Assembly: GCA_950295325.1 (NCBI GenBank)
Contig: OX485805.1
Coordinates: 21,687,501 to 21,751,500, forward strand
From: Polytrichum commune
Taxonomy: Eukaryota; Streptophyta; Polytrichopsida; Polytrichales; Polytrichaceae
Direction: 5' to 3'
DNA: 64,000 nt
The position numbers and the translations under genes are program-made. The notes under the pieces are model-generated. The model made no database searches. It saw nothing but the letters and a program-made list of their open reading frames with translations, and had not been told where the DNA came from. Positions 27,701-37,700 of this stretch are shown here, one piece after another (the first letter of the stretch is position 1; every line of letters begins with the position of its first letter).

Positions 27701-30397
27701 TGTTCTCAATATTGTAGTATAAACTTGACTTACATTTTCAGCAATGAACATGCGCAAGCCCAAAAGAGTGCAGAAGCGAAAGAAACCTGGCAACTTCTGA
27801 CCACTAGCCTATCCACCCTCCAGACAAAAGGTGGCAGTCAGTCAGAATATATAGCAAAAACAATCCACTACAACATTCCCCTATTTATTTAAATTTGAAC
27901 CAGGTTGGGCTTGAATCGTTAATTTTGTAATCTTAAATATAAGCAGAACTATTGGCTTTCATAACAACCCCTATTTTTAAACTGCGAAACTCATTCAGGG
28001 GCGTATGAGAGATCACCTGGAGACGATCCCAACACCACCAGAAATGATGAGTAAACAGGTCCTTTGATATCTCCACACTGTAAAATCAGATTTCTAAATT
28101 GTTCTGAGAAGACCTCTTCTCCATGGAGAGAGTACAGATAACACTCATTGCACACATTGTCAGCATTCAAACATTCAGCTCCTAGAAAGTCTTCTTTCGC
28201 TTGGCATTCAAATTTCTATAAGATAGGAGATGGACCATTTTGCACATAATTGACAATTTTGACATTTGACTGGAATCTGATACTCAATAGCATAGAAGTA
28301 ATTGGACTAACCCATTTAAGCGAAAGCGTTCACGCACATCAAGAAGATGTGGGGATGTAAAGAGACCGGTGTTGAAGCCAGACTCCCTCAAAATTCTCTC
28401 AGAAAATGCACACGTGGAGCCCTGCACCCACACTTATATTATGCCCTCAAGAACCAAACTACATATTTTATTTTATTAAACCTCGATCACAGGGCTGCAG
28501 GTCAGAAACAACATGCACAACTTCTGGCAACCTGAATTCCATCCCACTTTCATTAAACTGGATGAACTGATTACATACTTGTTCAGATTGAAAGTCCCAG
28601 TCATTAGTTTCACACTCTAACTACTATCAACAATTTTCTTAATTTTGATTATATCCCAAAACTACTTAAAAATTCATAAAACTGTGGAGACCATGTCACA
28701 AATAATAACCTGTGTGGTTCACACCTTTCCTTTTGTTCCTGCAACATGAAGCACCTTAAGCCGCGATAGAGGTTCCTCCAGCTCCAGTATCTGCAGCAAA
28801 CACCCTTCCCCACGTAATTAAGGAGCGTGGGCCTTATGTGATTACTTTCTTGATTAAACACCTATATTTGAGTGGAATATGACACCAAAGAGACATGTGT
28901 TACAATGAGATTCGCCTCTGTGCTCAATATACATTAACCATTCTAGGTTCAATTGAGAACAAAATTTGGGAGGGTCTATGCAATCACTTCAAGAAGTGGA
29001 GAATCATCACTTTGACCTCCTATAACCTTTGCATCTCAACTCCGATTCTAAAACATGCAATGACAATTTGCGTGATTCACAACTGCTACCCAGATGAGAC
29101 GATTCCTAATTTGATCCAATGGTCAAAAATGTCTCTGGAGTTGGAAGAGCCCACTTACCACACCATACATCACCCCAAAATTCTGACAGTAAAAAGAGTC
29201 ACATGGCTTAATTCGCCATAATAGATCTCTACACATACTTCAATAGTTGAGCTCAGCACTACCAATGCCAATCAAAATTTGCAAATTCGTGGAAAGTACT
29301 ATTCCACAACATACTTTCAACTTGCAATCAACTCAAAATACACTGCTACGGTGTGAAATTAATTGCAGTCACCACACACAACATTGGAAACATCTGACTC
29401 GTATAAGGGTTTAAGGGCAAAGCTTTAGGTCTAGTGAATTGGTGACTACAGCAAATTGATTAGAAAGGCATGGAAGATGAGAGCGTAATTCTATCTTTCC
29501 CAGAAAAATGTAGGTGAGATGAACTGAAACTCGGTAACTAGAGTTACGTGAGGCTCGAATTCAATTCATTCTGTACATACTTCACAGGCCATGGCAAGTT
29601 GAAATGTAGCTACACATAGCAACCCCAACAACTGAACGTGGACTTAACGCAATGTGGGCAGATTTCTGAGCAATACAGCATATATGATCTCTTCTCTCAC
29701 CTTGGGAGTTATGTCCACTAACCTTGAGGCATGTGCAAGAGACTGCAAATCTAGGTATATGGATTTGTCACTACTGCAAATTCTTGAGAGAGTTATGGAA
29801 GATGAGCGAACTGATAACCTTTCCAGAAAATGTAGCTGAGATAAAATGAAACTCGGAAACTTGCCTTATGTGAGGCTCTAATTCATTTCAGTATGTAGAT
29901 ATGGTCTCCTCTCTCAGCTTGGGAGGTATGTCTGACTAATTTTGAGGCATGTGAAAAGAGACTGAAAATGCATAGTTATCACACAACATTGGAAACATCT
30001 GACTCGTGTAAGGGTTTAAGCACAAGGGTTTAGGTATAGTGAACTTGTCACTGCTGCAAATTGATTAGAGAGCCATGAAAGATGAGAGGGAAATGTGAAC
30101 CTCTTTAGCAAAAATATAGCTGAGAAGAATTGAAACTCGAAAACTTGAGTAACGTGAGGCTCTCTCTAATTTGATTCAATTTGTACATACTTCACAAATT
30201 GAAATGTGAAATGTGAAACTCACCTTGAGGCATGTGAAAAGAGACTGAAAATGCAAAGTCCAATTCTGCATCCCGGTGACAGGGTCACGTGGTGGCGCGT
30301 CAGCCAATGGTGTGATGAGCTTGTTCATCGCAGCGATGGCATCCTCATAAGACCGACTCTCACCTTGCGAGGATGCCAAAATCTCTGAATCCGCCAT
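21751..30397 (-). CDS. FPGS: Folylpolyglutamate synthetase (15 exons)
   Basis: ATP-dependent ligase adding glutamates to folate (EC 6.3.2.17). Exons on the minus strand: 30224-30397, 28725-28790, 28312-28421, 28017-28077, 27734-27796, 27354-27410, 27057-27117, 26472-26518, 26143-26220, 25562-25726, 24772-25038, 24170-24248, 23581-23739, 22083-22282, 21751-21810. Joined, they give 548 aa with all phases matching. Visible: P-loop [10 protein letters not shown] (about 73-82), [50 protein letters not shown], the glutamate-ligase signature [15 protein letters not shown] (about 330) and the conserved end [16 protein letters not shown]. Length and motif order match plant FPGS. No transit peptide is evident from Met 30397, so a cytosolic form is likely. 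An in-frame ATG at 30445 would add an Arg/Glu run encoded by the CT microsatellite and is less likely. Exons are small and introns are repeat-laden. Confidence 0.96.
22365..22735 (+). repeat. Dispersed repeat family B, copy in FPGS intron 13
   Basis: About 370 bp sharing ordered blocks with 60655-61000 (same strand) and 61445-61720 (inverted): GGACCA..ATATAGGTGAATGCATG, AATTTGATA, GGGTATCA, CAATACCATCCTACT, TATGAAG.TTCTTG.ATGGTATATAG and CCCAAATG.TATCAAA. Non-coding. Confidence 0.8.
23216..23371. repeat. Short fold-back element in FPGS intron 13
   Basis: The outer arms TTTGAATGAATGAAG and CTTCATTCAAA are inverted. A strong inner hairpin at 23283-23336 pairs GAGGGTCAAACTCATTTG with its complement, with one bulged base and a loop of about 17 nt. 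Three direct copies of ACATTCTATA.CAGTT lie in the left arm (23232-23280). Looks like a small MITE. Confidence 0.6.
25185..25470 (+). repeat. Dispersed repeat family C, copy in FPGS intron 10
   Basis: Shares ordered blocks with 48255-48510: AAGCTAGCTTGG.CCACC, GACAAGCTAGAAAGCCA, CTTAAG.AAACTT, AAGCTCTCA.AACTCA and TTTGAT-type text. Same orientation in both places, no coding capacity. Confidence 0.65.
28810..29190 (+). repeat. Dispersed repeat family A, copy in FPGS intron 1
   Basis: About 380 bp with matching ordered blocks at 50850-51260 and 58130-58400: GACACCAAA.AG.CATGTGTT, GAGATT.G.CT.TGTGCTCAA, ACCATTCTAGG.TCAATTG, TGGGAGG.C.ATG..ATCACTT and CACTTTGACCTC. Each copy lies in an intron of a different gene in this window. 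Its orientation is antisense to FPGS. Confidence 0.85.
29380..30260 (-). repeat. Three tandem units spanning FPGS intron 1 and the exon 1 donor
   Basis: Units of about 280-320 bp. Anchor GG.CATGGAAGATGAG-type text lies near 29465, 29790 and 30070, and ACATTGGAAACATCTGACTC lies near 29385 and 29990. The text CTTGAGGCATGTG.AAGAGACTG.AAATG forms the last 30-odd bases of coding exon 1 at 30224-30258. It recurs inside the intron near 29721 and 29941. The copy near 29721 keeps a GT immediately after it on the minus strand (a potential decoy donor); the copy near 29941 has lost it. This is segmental tandem duplication of the exon-intron junction. Confidence 0.8.
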
Positions 30398-30411
30398 CTT
30401 CCTCAACTCTA

Positions 30412-30433
30412 TCTCTCTCTCTCTCTCTCTCTC
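30412..30433 (-). repeat. (CT)n tract in the FPGS 5' leader
   Basis: On the sense (minus) strand this is a GA run ending about 15 bp before the proposed ATG at 30397. It would encode an implausible Arg/Glu repeat if translation began at the further ATG (30445), which is why the downstream start was preferred. Confidence 0.85.
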
Positions 30434-30789
30434 CAACCACTCCACTCAACTCAACTCTCTCAACCACCAAATCCCTCCCTCCCACCCAAGTCTCCCAAAA
30501 AACTGTACAATTTTGGAGGCCCTGAACTTAACCCTCCCTACCCGAGAACCGGAAGAATTCCTTGATAGGACAACCACTAATTTCGTGCCCCACCCAAAAT
30601 GCTGAACCCAGAAACACGATGGTGTCAAGCTTGAACTAACAAGTTACACCAAAAAATATATTAGCCCGAAGGCAAACCCATCAGAATTTTTTGGGGAGCA
30701 ATATTTTGTGAGGGATCTGCGGGGACGTTTGCAAGCCACCGGGAATATTCCCTACGAGATGCGTGTAAGCAATTGATCCCCTTGCATAA

Positions 30790-32065
30790 TCAACATCTTG
30801 TGGGATCAATCTCTTCGGGGGGACGTTAAATACCCCACGAACTTTTCCGGAGAGGTAGATTCGGGCAGGGGCAGCCGCCCAGAGAGAAATCAAAAAAAAA
30901 ATTGACCCGACCGAAAACTTCTGTTCGCCTGCCCGATTTCGAAAAAATCATTGTCCTTGCATTTTTGAAGGTCACTTATCCACAAATCCCATATTGAGTG
31001 CATTTCATTTTTGAGGTCCAAAATCCAATATATATGTTCACTTTCATTGAGTAAATAAGCAATTGCATGGGATTTCATTGTCAGAGTGAAATTGGCAATA
31101 AGATATGCAATTAATTTGGAAATAAAAATAATACAAAACCCTCACTAGCACTAAGGTTATAATGTTTGTGACTTACCATTGAAAGGGTCTTTGTCATTCT
31201 TAAAATAAAACTAAATTTTACTGTTTCTTTTTTAGTATGTTAAATATCATAGGCTAGTTAATACCTTCTACATTCACAAAGTATGCATATGCATTACGCA
31301 ATTAATCAAGCCTAATTAAATATAAAATGTACTTATTATAATTAATCATAATTTACTGGAATTAATTCCAATAAAAATATTTTATATTTAACTGGGCTTA
31401 ATTTGGTAAGCATATTTACTGGATTAATTCCAGTAAATCATGATTAATCCAGTAAGTACATTTTATAATTAATTAGGCTGGATTAATTTGGTAAGCATAT
31501 TTCTGATTAAATTGGTATTAATTAGAATTAATTAAATTCAATCACATTTAATTAGTTTAAATGCATATGAATACTTTGTGAAAGAAGAAGGTATTAACTA
31601 GACTATGATATTTAACACACTAAAAATAAAACAGCCTAATTTAGCTCCACTTTAAGATTGACAAAGACCCTTTCAATGGTAAGTCACAAAAATTATAACC
31701 TCAATGCTAGTGAGGGTTTTGTATTATATTTTACTTCCAAGTTAATCACAGGCCTCATTGACAATTTTACTTTGATATTGAAGTCCCAGTTGATTGCTTA
31801 TTTACTTAATGAAAGTGAACATATATATTGGATTTTGGACCTTGAAAGTGAAGTGCACTTAATATGGGATTTGTGGATAAGTGGCCTTCAAGAATGCAAG
31901 GGCAATGGTTTTTTTGAAGTCGGGCAGGCAGGCATAAGCTTTCAGTCAAGTCCAAAAAAATTGGATTTCTATGTGACAGCTGCCCTTGCCCACATCTATT
32001 TCCCCCAAAAAGTACGTGGAGGGTGTTTAACATCCCCCATCTCTTCATCATCCACAAGGACTGTA
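30790..32065. mobile_element. Large fold-back (inverted-repeat) element, about 1.28 kb
   Basis: The left arm (about 30790-31390) and right arm (about 31460-32065) are near-complete reverse complements. For example, the complement of 31141-31200 matches 31655-31715, and the arm text GACAAAGACCCTTTCAATGG followed by TAAGTCACAAA occurs in both. The core (31330-31520) is AT-rich and itself palindromic (TTACTGGAATTAATTCC-type). Both arms, read inward to outward, can encode similar peptide text containing AYLLNESEHIYWILDL and IWDLWIS (minus 31078-30890; plus 31796-31930). This suggests the arm derives from a coding sequence I do not recognise. Visible differences between the arms are mostly transitions. 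No clear target duplication was seen. Confidence 0.8.
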
Positions 32066-32209
32066 CACACGAATTACAAATCTAGGCCCATTGTAGATCT
32101 CGCAAATCTTCAATATCCTATGGTTGAATTACATGCAACCATTCACATGGAGGTGGGCCGCTGGGGAGGGAGTTCATGGTGCATCCCAAGGATGATACCA
32201 ACTTGAGGG

Positions 32210-33820
32210 CCACTTCAACACACGAGACTGAAGGCCCATGACCATTGCATTCTAAGATCTCTCATTGGTCGAAAAGGGCCAAACCAACCAAGTTCACTTC
32301 ACATTAGAAGGTGAAGCTCTAAGGGCCCGTAGAAATTATCATGGACAGAAGGTCTACATGGATCTTTATGTGGCATATTATAAATGAAGTTTTATGGTCT
32401 ATTGGAATTTGTGCCAATCCCACTTTCAAGAGGTAAGCTTGACGTAAATTCCAGTTGACCATGTCAAATTCTACAAAAAATGGTTTTTCCATTTCTTATG
32501 ATACAATTCTTTGAATAAGAGTCAAGGGCTCTCACAATCACATGGGTCATAGTCCTTGGCTCATGTGTGAAGTGGCCCTAGGTACTACTATGGTATCCTA
32601 TTTGTTTCAACCTAAATAAATAAATTTAAATTTAAAAATCATATAGATCACAACCAAACTTACATAAAATCACTCAACTCTTTGTTGTGGGTTTGTGGGT
32701 TTAGGCATTTCTCAAGCATACTAACCCTTATATTCTAAGAACAACCAAGAATTCTACATACTCAAGTTGTCCAACCGGTAATTGTAGCATGCAAGCTAGA
32801 CACTAACTAGGTATACATGGGCCGATTTGTTTCTATTAGCAGTGTATCACCATTGTCATGGTGAGGTTGATAAGCCCTTCCAGTTCTTGAAAACTATGTT
32901 ATTCTTTGCCACTGACCTCATTGCAAAAGGGAACACGACGGAGGTGCTTAGTAATTTTATGTAACGTAGATGATGATTAAACTATCACTTTAAGCATTAA
33001 GCATCAAGCTATAATTTTCAAGGATGTCACAATGCGACCATCTATTGAATGGGACATTTAAAGAGCCAAAATAATGACCATGAGACATAAAATACATTTA
33101 TGATTAACATGAGGACTTGAGATGGGTGCCTTTATTTTGAGTTAGGCTAGTGAAGGTCATATGATTCTTTATCGAGAGCCAATTATTGCAATGTTCATTT
33201 TGTCCACTAACGAACTCCTTAACTCTCAATAATCTTTTGGAGGACTAGCACATTAAACACACTGGCAATTTTTATCCCTTAAACACGCTAGCATTTTTTT
33301 AGCCAAAACTAGATCAAAGGAAGGCTATCATGTGTTGACTCCTTTTAGCAATACTGAGGAGTCATAAAGATATTGGAATTGTATAGATGTAGCAAGCATA
33401 AAGTCTAGCAAATTTGTGATTTTGTTTTACTTGTGTGTTATATTCTAAGTAACTTAGCAAGTATATGCAAGATGGCTGCCTTTGGGCATTTTGGGACATT
33501 GTTTTCAAATAGAGAAAAAGAGAAGTTGCCTATCAAATCATGGAGACAACCTAACCCAAAAGTATTGAAAATAATAAGTATGATGAAGCCAACAAATAAA
33601 AATAAAGTCATTTGAGTTTGATGTCATCTTTGTTTTAAACCTTGCCATGAGGCAACCCTAGAAACTTGTGCAATTTAATTTTGTATTCAATTTTTTTTTA
33701 ATTTGAGGATCCCAACTCAAAATGGATGATTGAGATGTATGCTCATATGTTCTCTCTTGTCTCTCTGCCCATTACTTCATATTTTGTAGAGTTTCTAATC
33801 GCAATTCTTTTTGGTGTCTA
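32210..33820. other. Intergenic AT-rich sequence, nothing recognised
   Basis: No gene, RNA or repeat family recognised here. Only short random open frames are present. Confidence 0.6.
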
Positions 33821-33821
33821 T

Positions 33822-34274
33822 CATAGCTCTCTAGCAGCTTGGGCACCCTTATGTCTAATAATTAATTTAAGTTCAAAAGTAAGTTAGGCAACCCAAAAAA
33901 TAATATTCTAAAATTGAGCATACACAAAAAGTTATTTAAGATAAGTTAGACATTCATCCAAGTCATTTCTATGATTCATGGATGGTTTTCCTAATTTCAT
34001 CTATGGTGGCTACGATCAACCTAAACACTTGTGGAGCAAATTCATGCTTGTATTGTTTTTAGACCTTGAGTGAAATTGATGTTGTATGAAGACACTATTG
34101 AAATCATTTGATGCTACTTTGTTGGATTCCAATGAATGTTACTTGCATTATTATGATTTTAGGCACTCTTTGAATGTTATTTTTATTTTTTGGACACTCA
34201 AAGAATTTTATTTTTCATAAATTTAGGCACCTTTAAAATTAATTATTTTCTACCCAAGCTGCTAGAGAGCTATG
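33822..34274. mobile_element. MITE with 22-bp perfect terminal inverted repeats, 453 bp
   Basis: Left terminus at 33822-33843 (begins CATAGCTCTCTAGCAGC) and right terminus at 34253-34274 (ends GCTGCTAGAGAGCTATG) are exact inverted copies. Pairing continues imperfectly inward through TAATTAATTTAA-type text. The interior repeats TTTAGGCAC or GGACACTC-like boxes and has no ORF. I could not define a target duplication, so the superfamily is open. Confidence 0.75.
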
Positions 34275-34281
34275 GTATTCT

Positions 34282-34303
34282 TAACAACAACAACAATAAT
34301 AAT
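34282..34303 (-). repeat. 3' simple-repeat tail of the retrotransposon
   Basis: Plus-strand text AACAACAACAACAATAATAA followed by TAACAAC. On the element's sense strand this is a TTA/TTG trinucleotide tail at the extreme 3' end. Several non-LTR groups end in short tandem repeats instead of poly(A). It abuts the candidate target duplication at 34273-34281. Confidence 0.75.
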
Positions 34304-34312
34304 AACAACTTC

Positions 34313-34329
34313 GGTCTCTGAACGAGACC
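34313..34329 (-). promoter_or_regulatory. Hairpin next to the 3' tail of the retrotransposon
   Basis: GGTCTCTGAACGAGACC forms a 6-bp perfect stem with a 5-nt loop, 10 bp inside the simple tail. A second hairpin, CTACTC..GAGTAG, lies at 34402-34424. Conserved 3' hairpins are recognised by the reverse transcriptase in several non-LTR groups; that role is inferred here. Confidence 0.55.
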
Positions 34330-34793
34330 AACGTGAATTAAGTGTCTGTTCGATCTACCTTCAATCCCAAGCCCACAGGACAGAGGTATGAAGGAGAAGA
34401 TCTACTCCCCCCTTTCGAGAGTAGACACTTTAGACACAAGAAACCAGTAATGTAAACTACGCCTAATATAATACCCCTTGCCCCTTACCCTAACTTTTAA
34501 GTTATGAGTTATGGGGGGTCTGGATTTTGGGGGAGTGGTTGGTGGTTTTCAATTCTCCTTTTATGGAGGAGAATAGACATAGCATATTGTATTGCAATGG
34601 TGTTAATATTTTTGAAAGTATTTTTGATGGTGGCCATAGGTATTTTGAAGTTGGTCTCTAGTGCTTTCATAGATGGGATGTGGGCAGTCGCTCTGGCACC
34701 AGCAGTGATGACAATAAGTGGTTCGATTTTCCATCCTTTGGAAGCAATGCTAGCAATTAGTGGGCTGTATTTGTTATTTTTTGCTTCAATTGC

Positions 34794-37700
34794 TTATGGG
34801 GAGAATCTGTCATTGCAGTATGTGAATTCAATGAATTGTATGGTAAGGTTAGGGTCGACATTGCTGGGAGGGGCATTTTGATATGGTAGTCCTTTAACAC
34901 AAAGGATATCATGTCTAAATCTTGCGTTGCAGTGACATCTTTGTGTACTACATGTGCAGGGGAGTAGCCAATTGGGGACTGTGTTTTCTTGGGGATTGTT
35001 ATTGAAGGTGCCAGCATTCATGAGAGTAAAGCATCGGGATTTTTCTGATGAGATTAGGAGCTTCCTAATTTCTCCGACTGCTTTGTTATGTCTTTTAACT
35101 CTAAGTGAGTGTATATGTTGGTGTTTACATGTAAGTAATACATGTATCCATGTATCTAGTTCATTTGAGTTGCAAATGGGGCACGTGATAGTGGGAAATC
35201 TTTGGTGGCCCAAAAACATTTGTTTTCTCGCATTACCCATGTAGGTTCCTGTGCGGAATTTGATGAGGCATGATTTTTGTTTGTCGGTGATAGCGGGATT
35301 TGTCCAGAATTCGTTCGACAACTCGTTGTCTATATCTATGTTTTCTGTCCATTTACGGGTGTTAGGGGTTTGTGTGGCCATGATTGCTAGGTTCGTTTCC
35401 CTATCATATTTTTTAATTTTTTTTCTAGGAATCTAACTGGGCCTTTGTCCGGAACGTCTTCCATCGAGGCCCATACGTCTTTTTGGTAATAGTAAGGGGT
35501 GGCGTGGGCATGTTCGTATGGGTGGGCGGCAATTCTGTGCTCTAATTCTAATCCTTCTTTTGCTAGTTTGTCTGCTTTTTCATTGCCGTCAATGTTGACG
35601 TGTGCTCTAACTTTGTATAGTGTAATTGGTTGTGTCATTTTTTGAAGAATTTTTACCATGGAGGCTAGTGTGGTTTGGTCTGGGTGACTATTATGAAGTG
35701 TGGGGTGTTTAATTTGAGTGTTAAGTAGGTATAATACATTTAGACTGTCTGTAAATATGAATGCGGGTTCATTGGGATATTGTGTGTTGATAATGCTTAG
35801 TGTTTCGTGTATAGCAATCATTTCTGCTCGTAATATGTTTTGATGTCCATGTAATCTATTGGCGATGTTTAGCCCTTTGGGGCTGTAGATACCGTATCCA
35901 GCTCTTTCTTTTCTCCATTCCCCAGGGGCTATTTCTTTGGGTTTCATAAAGGAGCCATCAGTGTAGTAGCTGAATTGGGGGTGGAATTTTAGTGGTAGGT
36001 TTGTTTGGTAGTTTGGGAGTTGTGGGGTGGGGATGTTATAGTTTGGGGGTATATTTGGGTAGTTTGATTTAGACCATTTTTTACTAGAGTTCACTGTGAT
36101 GTTTGAAGGGGTGGGTGGTGCAATTTGGGTGCGGCTTTGTAATATTTGGAGATTGTCTGCTATATCCTTTAGTAATTTCATTTGTTCATAGGTGCCTATG
36201 TTATTGTTTTGGTGGTGGATACAAAATATTTGTAGGGTAGACGGTTCTTTTCTTGTAATATTGAGTTCGGGAGGTATTGTGGGTTCTTCATATGCAATCG
36301 TATCGGCTGCAAAGTGGGCAATGATGTGTGTGTCCAGGAATGGACCTATGTGCGGGTTTGGGTTTTTGTACCAGTCGGTATCCGGAGATATAAGTATAGT
36401 GATTGTATATGGATCATTTTGGGCCGCCATGCGAGCCCAGTGAATGGCTTGTTGTAAGTCTGTTGCGTTGTGGGGGTGAGCGTATCCTATTCCTTTCCAT
36501 TTGTGGTCAAATGCTTTCCCTAAGGATCCAAATATTATGTCACGCGAGAATGGCGAGTAGAATTAGATGAGTTGCGTGGGGCATGTCACTGGGGATGAGA
36601 AGTATGACTGGTTGATATTGAATGTGGTTATTAGGAGATCTAATATTGGGGTTGGTATTGTGTATTGGGCACGTTTGAGTGGGTCATTTTTCGGGATTCG
36701 GTATTTGTATCTTTGATATAACCAAACAATTTCGGTTTCGAAAGATTGGGTGGGCGGTTCTAGACCATGTGTGGTATTTTTTGCCAATTGGTATTGTTTC
36801 TATAACCACATTAGTCTGGTTTTCGGGATGGTGATGAGGTGCCTACCATTATCTTCGTATATGTGAGCGACGTCAAATTGTATTTGGATAGTATTGGAGT
36901 TGGTTTCGATGTCATTTTCTGGGTTACATTCATTAATAGAGATATGTGCTAGTGGGATTATTGTGGTAGGTATGACATATCTCGTGTCTCTTTGTTGTTC
37001 TGTGGAGAAGTAAGCATTAATAATGTTTGAGAAGTGTTTGTGTTGTCTTTCCGTGTAGTAGTGGGTAAGTAGGACGGTATTGTGGTTGCATGTGTTGGCA
37101 TCGCAATAGGGGTATAGGTCCCTTGGAGTTTGCCATTTGTTGTATGTGTGGTTATTTGTTGTAGTCCATTGACATAGGTATGACGTGACTGTTCTTTTTA
37201 TTCCGTTATGGTCGGTAGATTGTTTTTGTTTGTGATCAAGTATTTTGTATATGGGATATTGTCGGGGGTCCTTAAGTATGTTGTTGGGAGGAGGGGGTAG
37301 AGGGGGGATGGGAGGGTTTGTGGGGTGTATGGGGGAAGTCGGTAGGTGAGGTAGAATGTTGTGGTGTCTTAGTATATATTTGTCTTTGAGGGATCTGGGT
37401 GGATGGTGTCGTTGGCATGGTAGGGGGCATTCGTGATTACAGAGAGGTTGGCAAAATAGTTGATTAGCGATGTTTAGTGCACTTTGGGTGAGTTTGGAAG
37501 GGGTGGAGTGGTAGATTTTGAATTCATCTAGGTTCATTAGTGTGGTGCCATTAGGCATGGTAATTTGGTCTAGTGTTGTTATATTATATATGAGCAATTT
37601 GTGTAATAGTTTAAGTGAGGTGTTGGGATTTAAACCCTGTAGCATTTGTGCTTCTTGCATTCACGCGTTTTCGAGTGGGGATGGATGTAGGAGGAAGTTG

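Noticed and set aside
30446-30628. Upstream N-terminal extension of FPGS
   Set aside because: The minus-strand frame has no transit-peptide character, and the GA tract implies untranslated leader.
31658-32206. 182-codon plus-strand frame as a host gene
   Set aside because: It lies in the right arm of the fold-back element and is mirrored in the left arm; treated as element-derived.
34504-34881. 125-codon plus-strand frame with hydrophobic stretches
   Set aside because: Antisense to the retrotransposon ORF2 C-terminus and 3' UTR. The hydrophobic text is a by-product of the G/T-rich strand.
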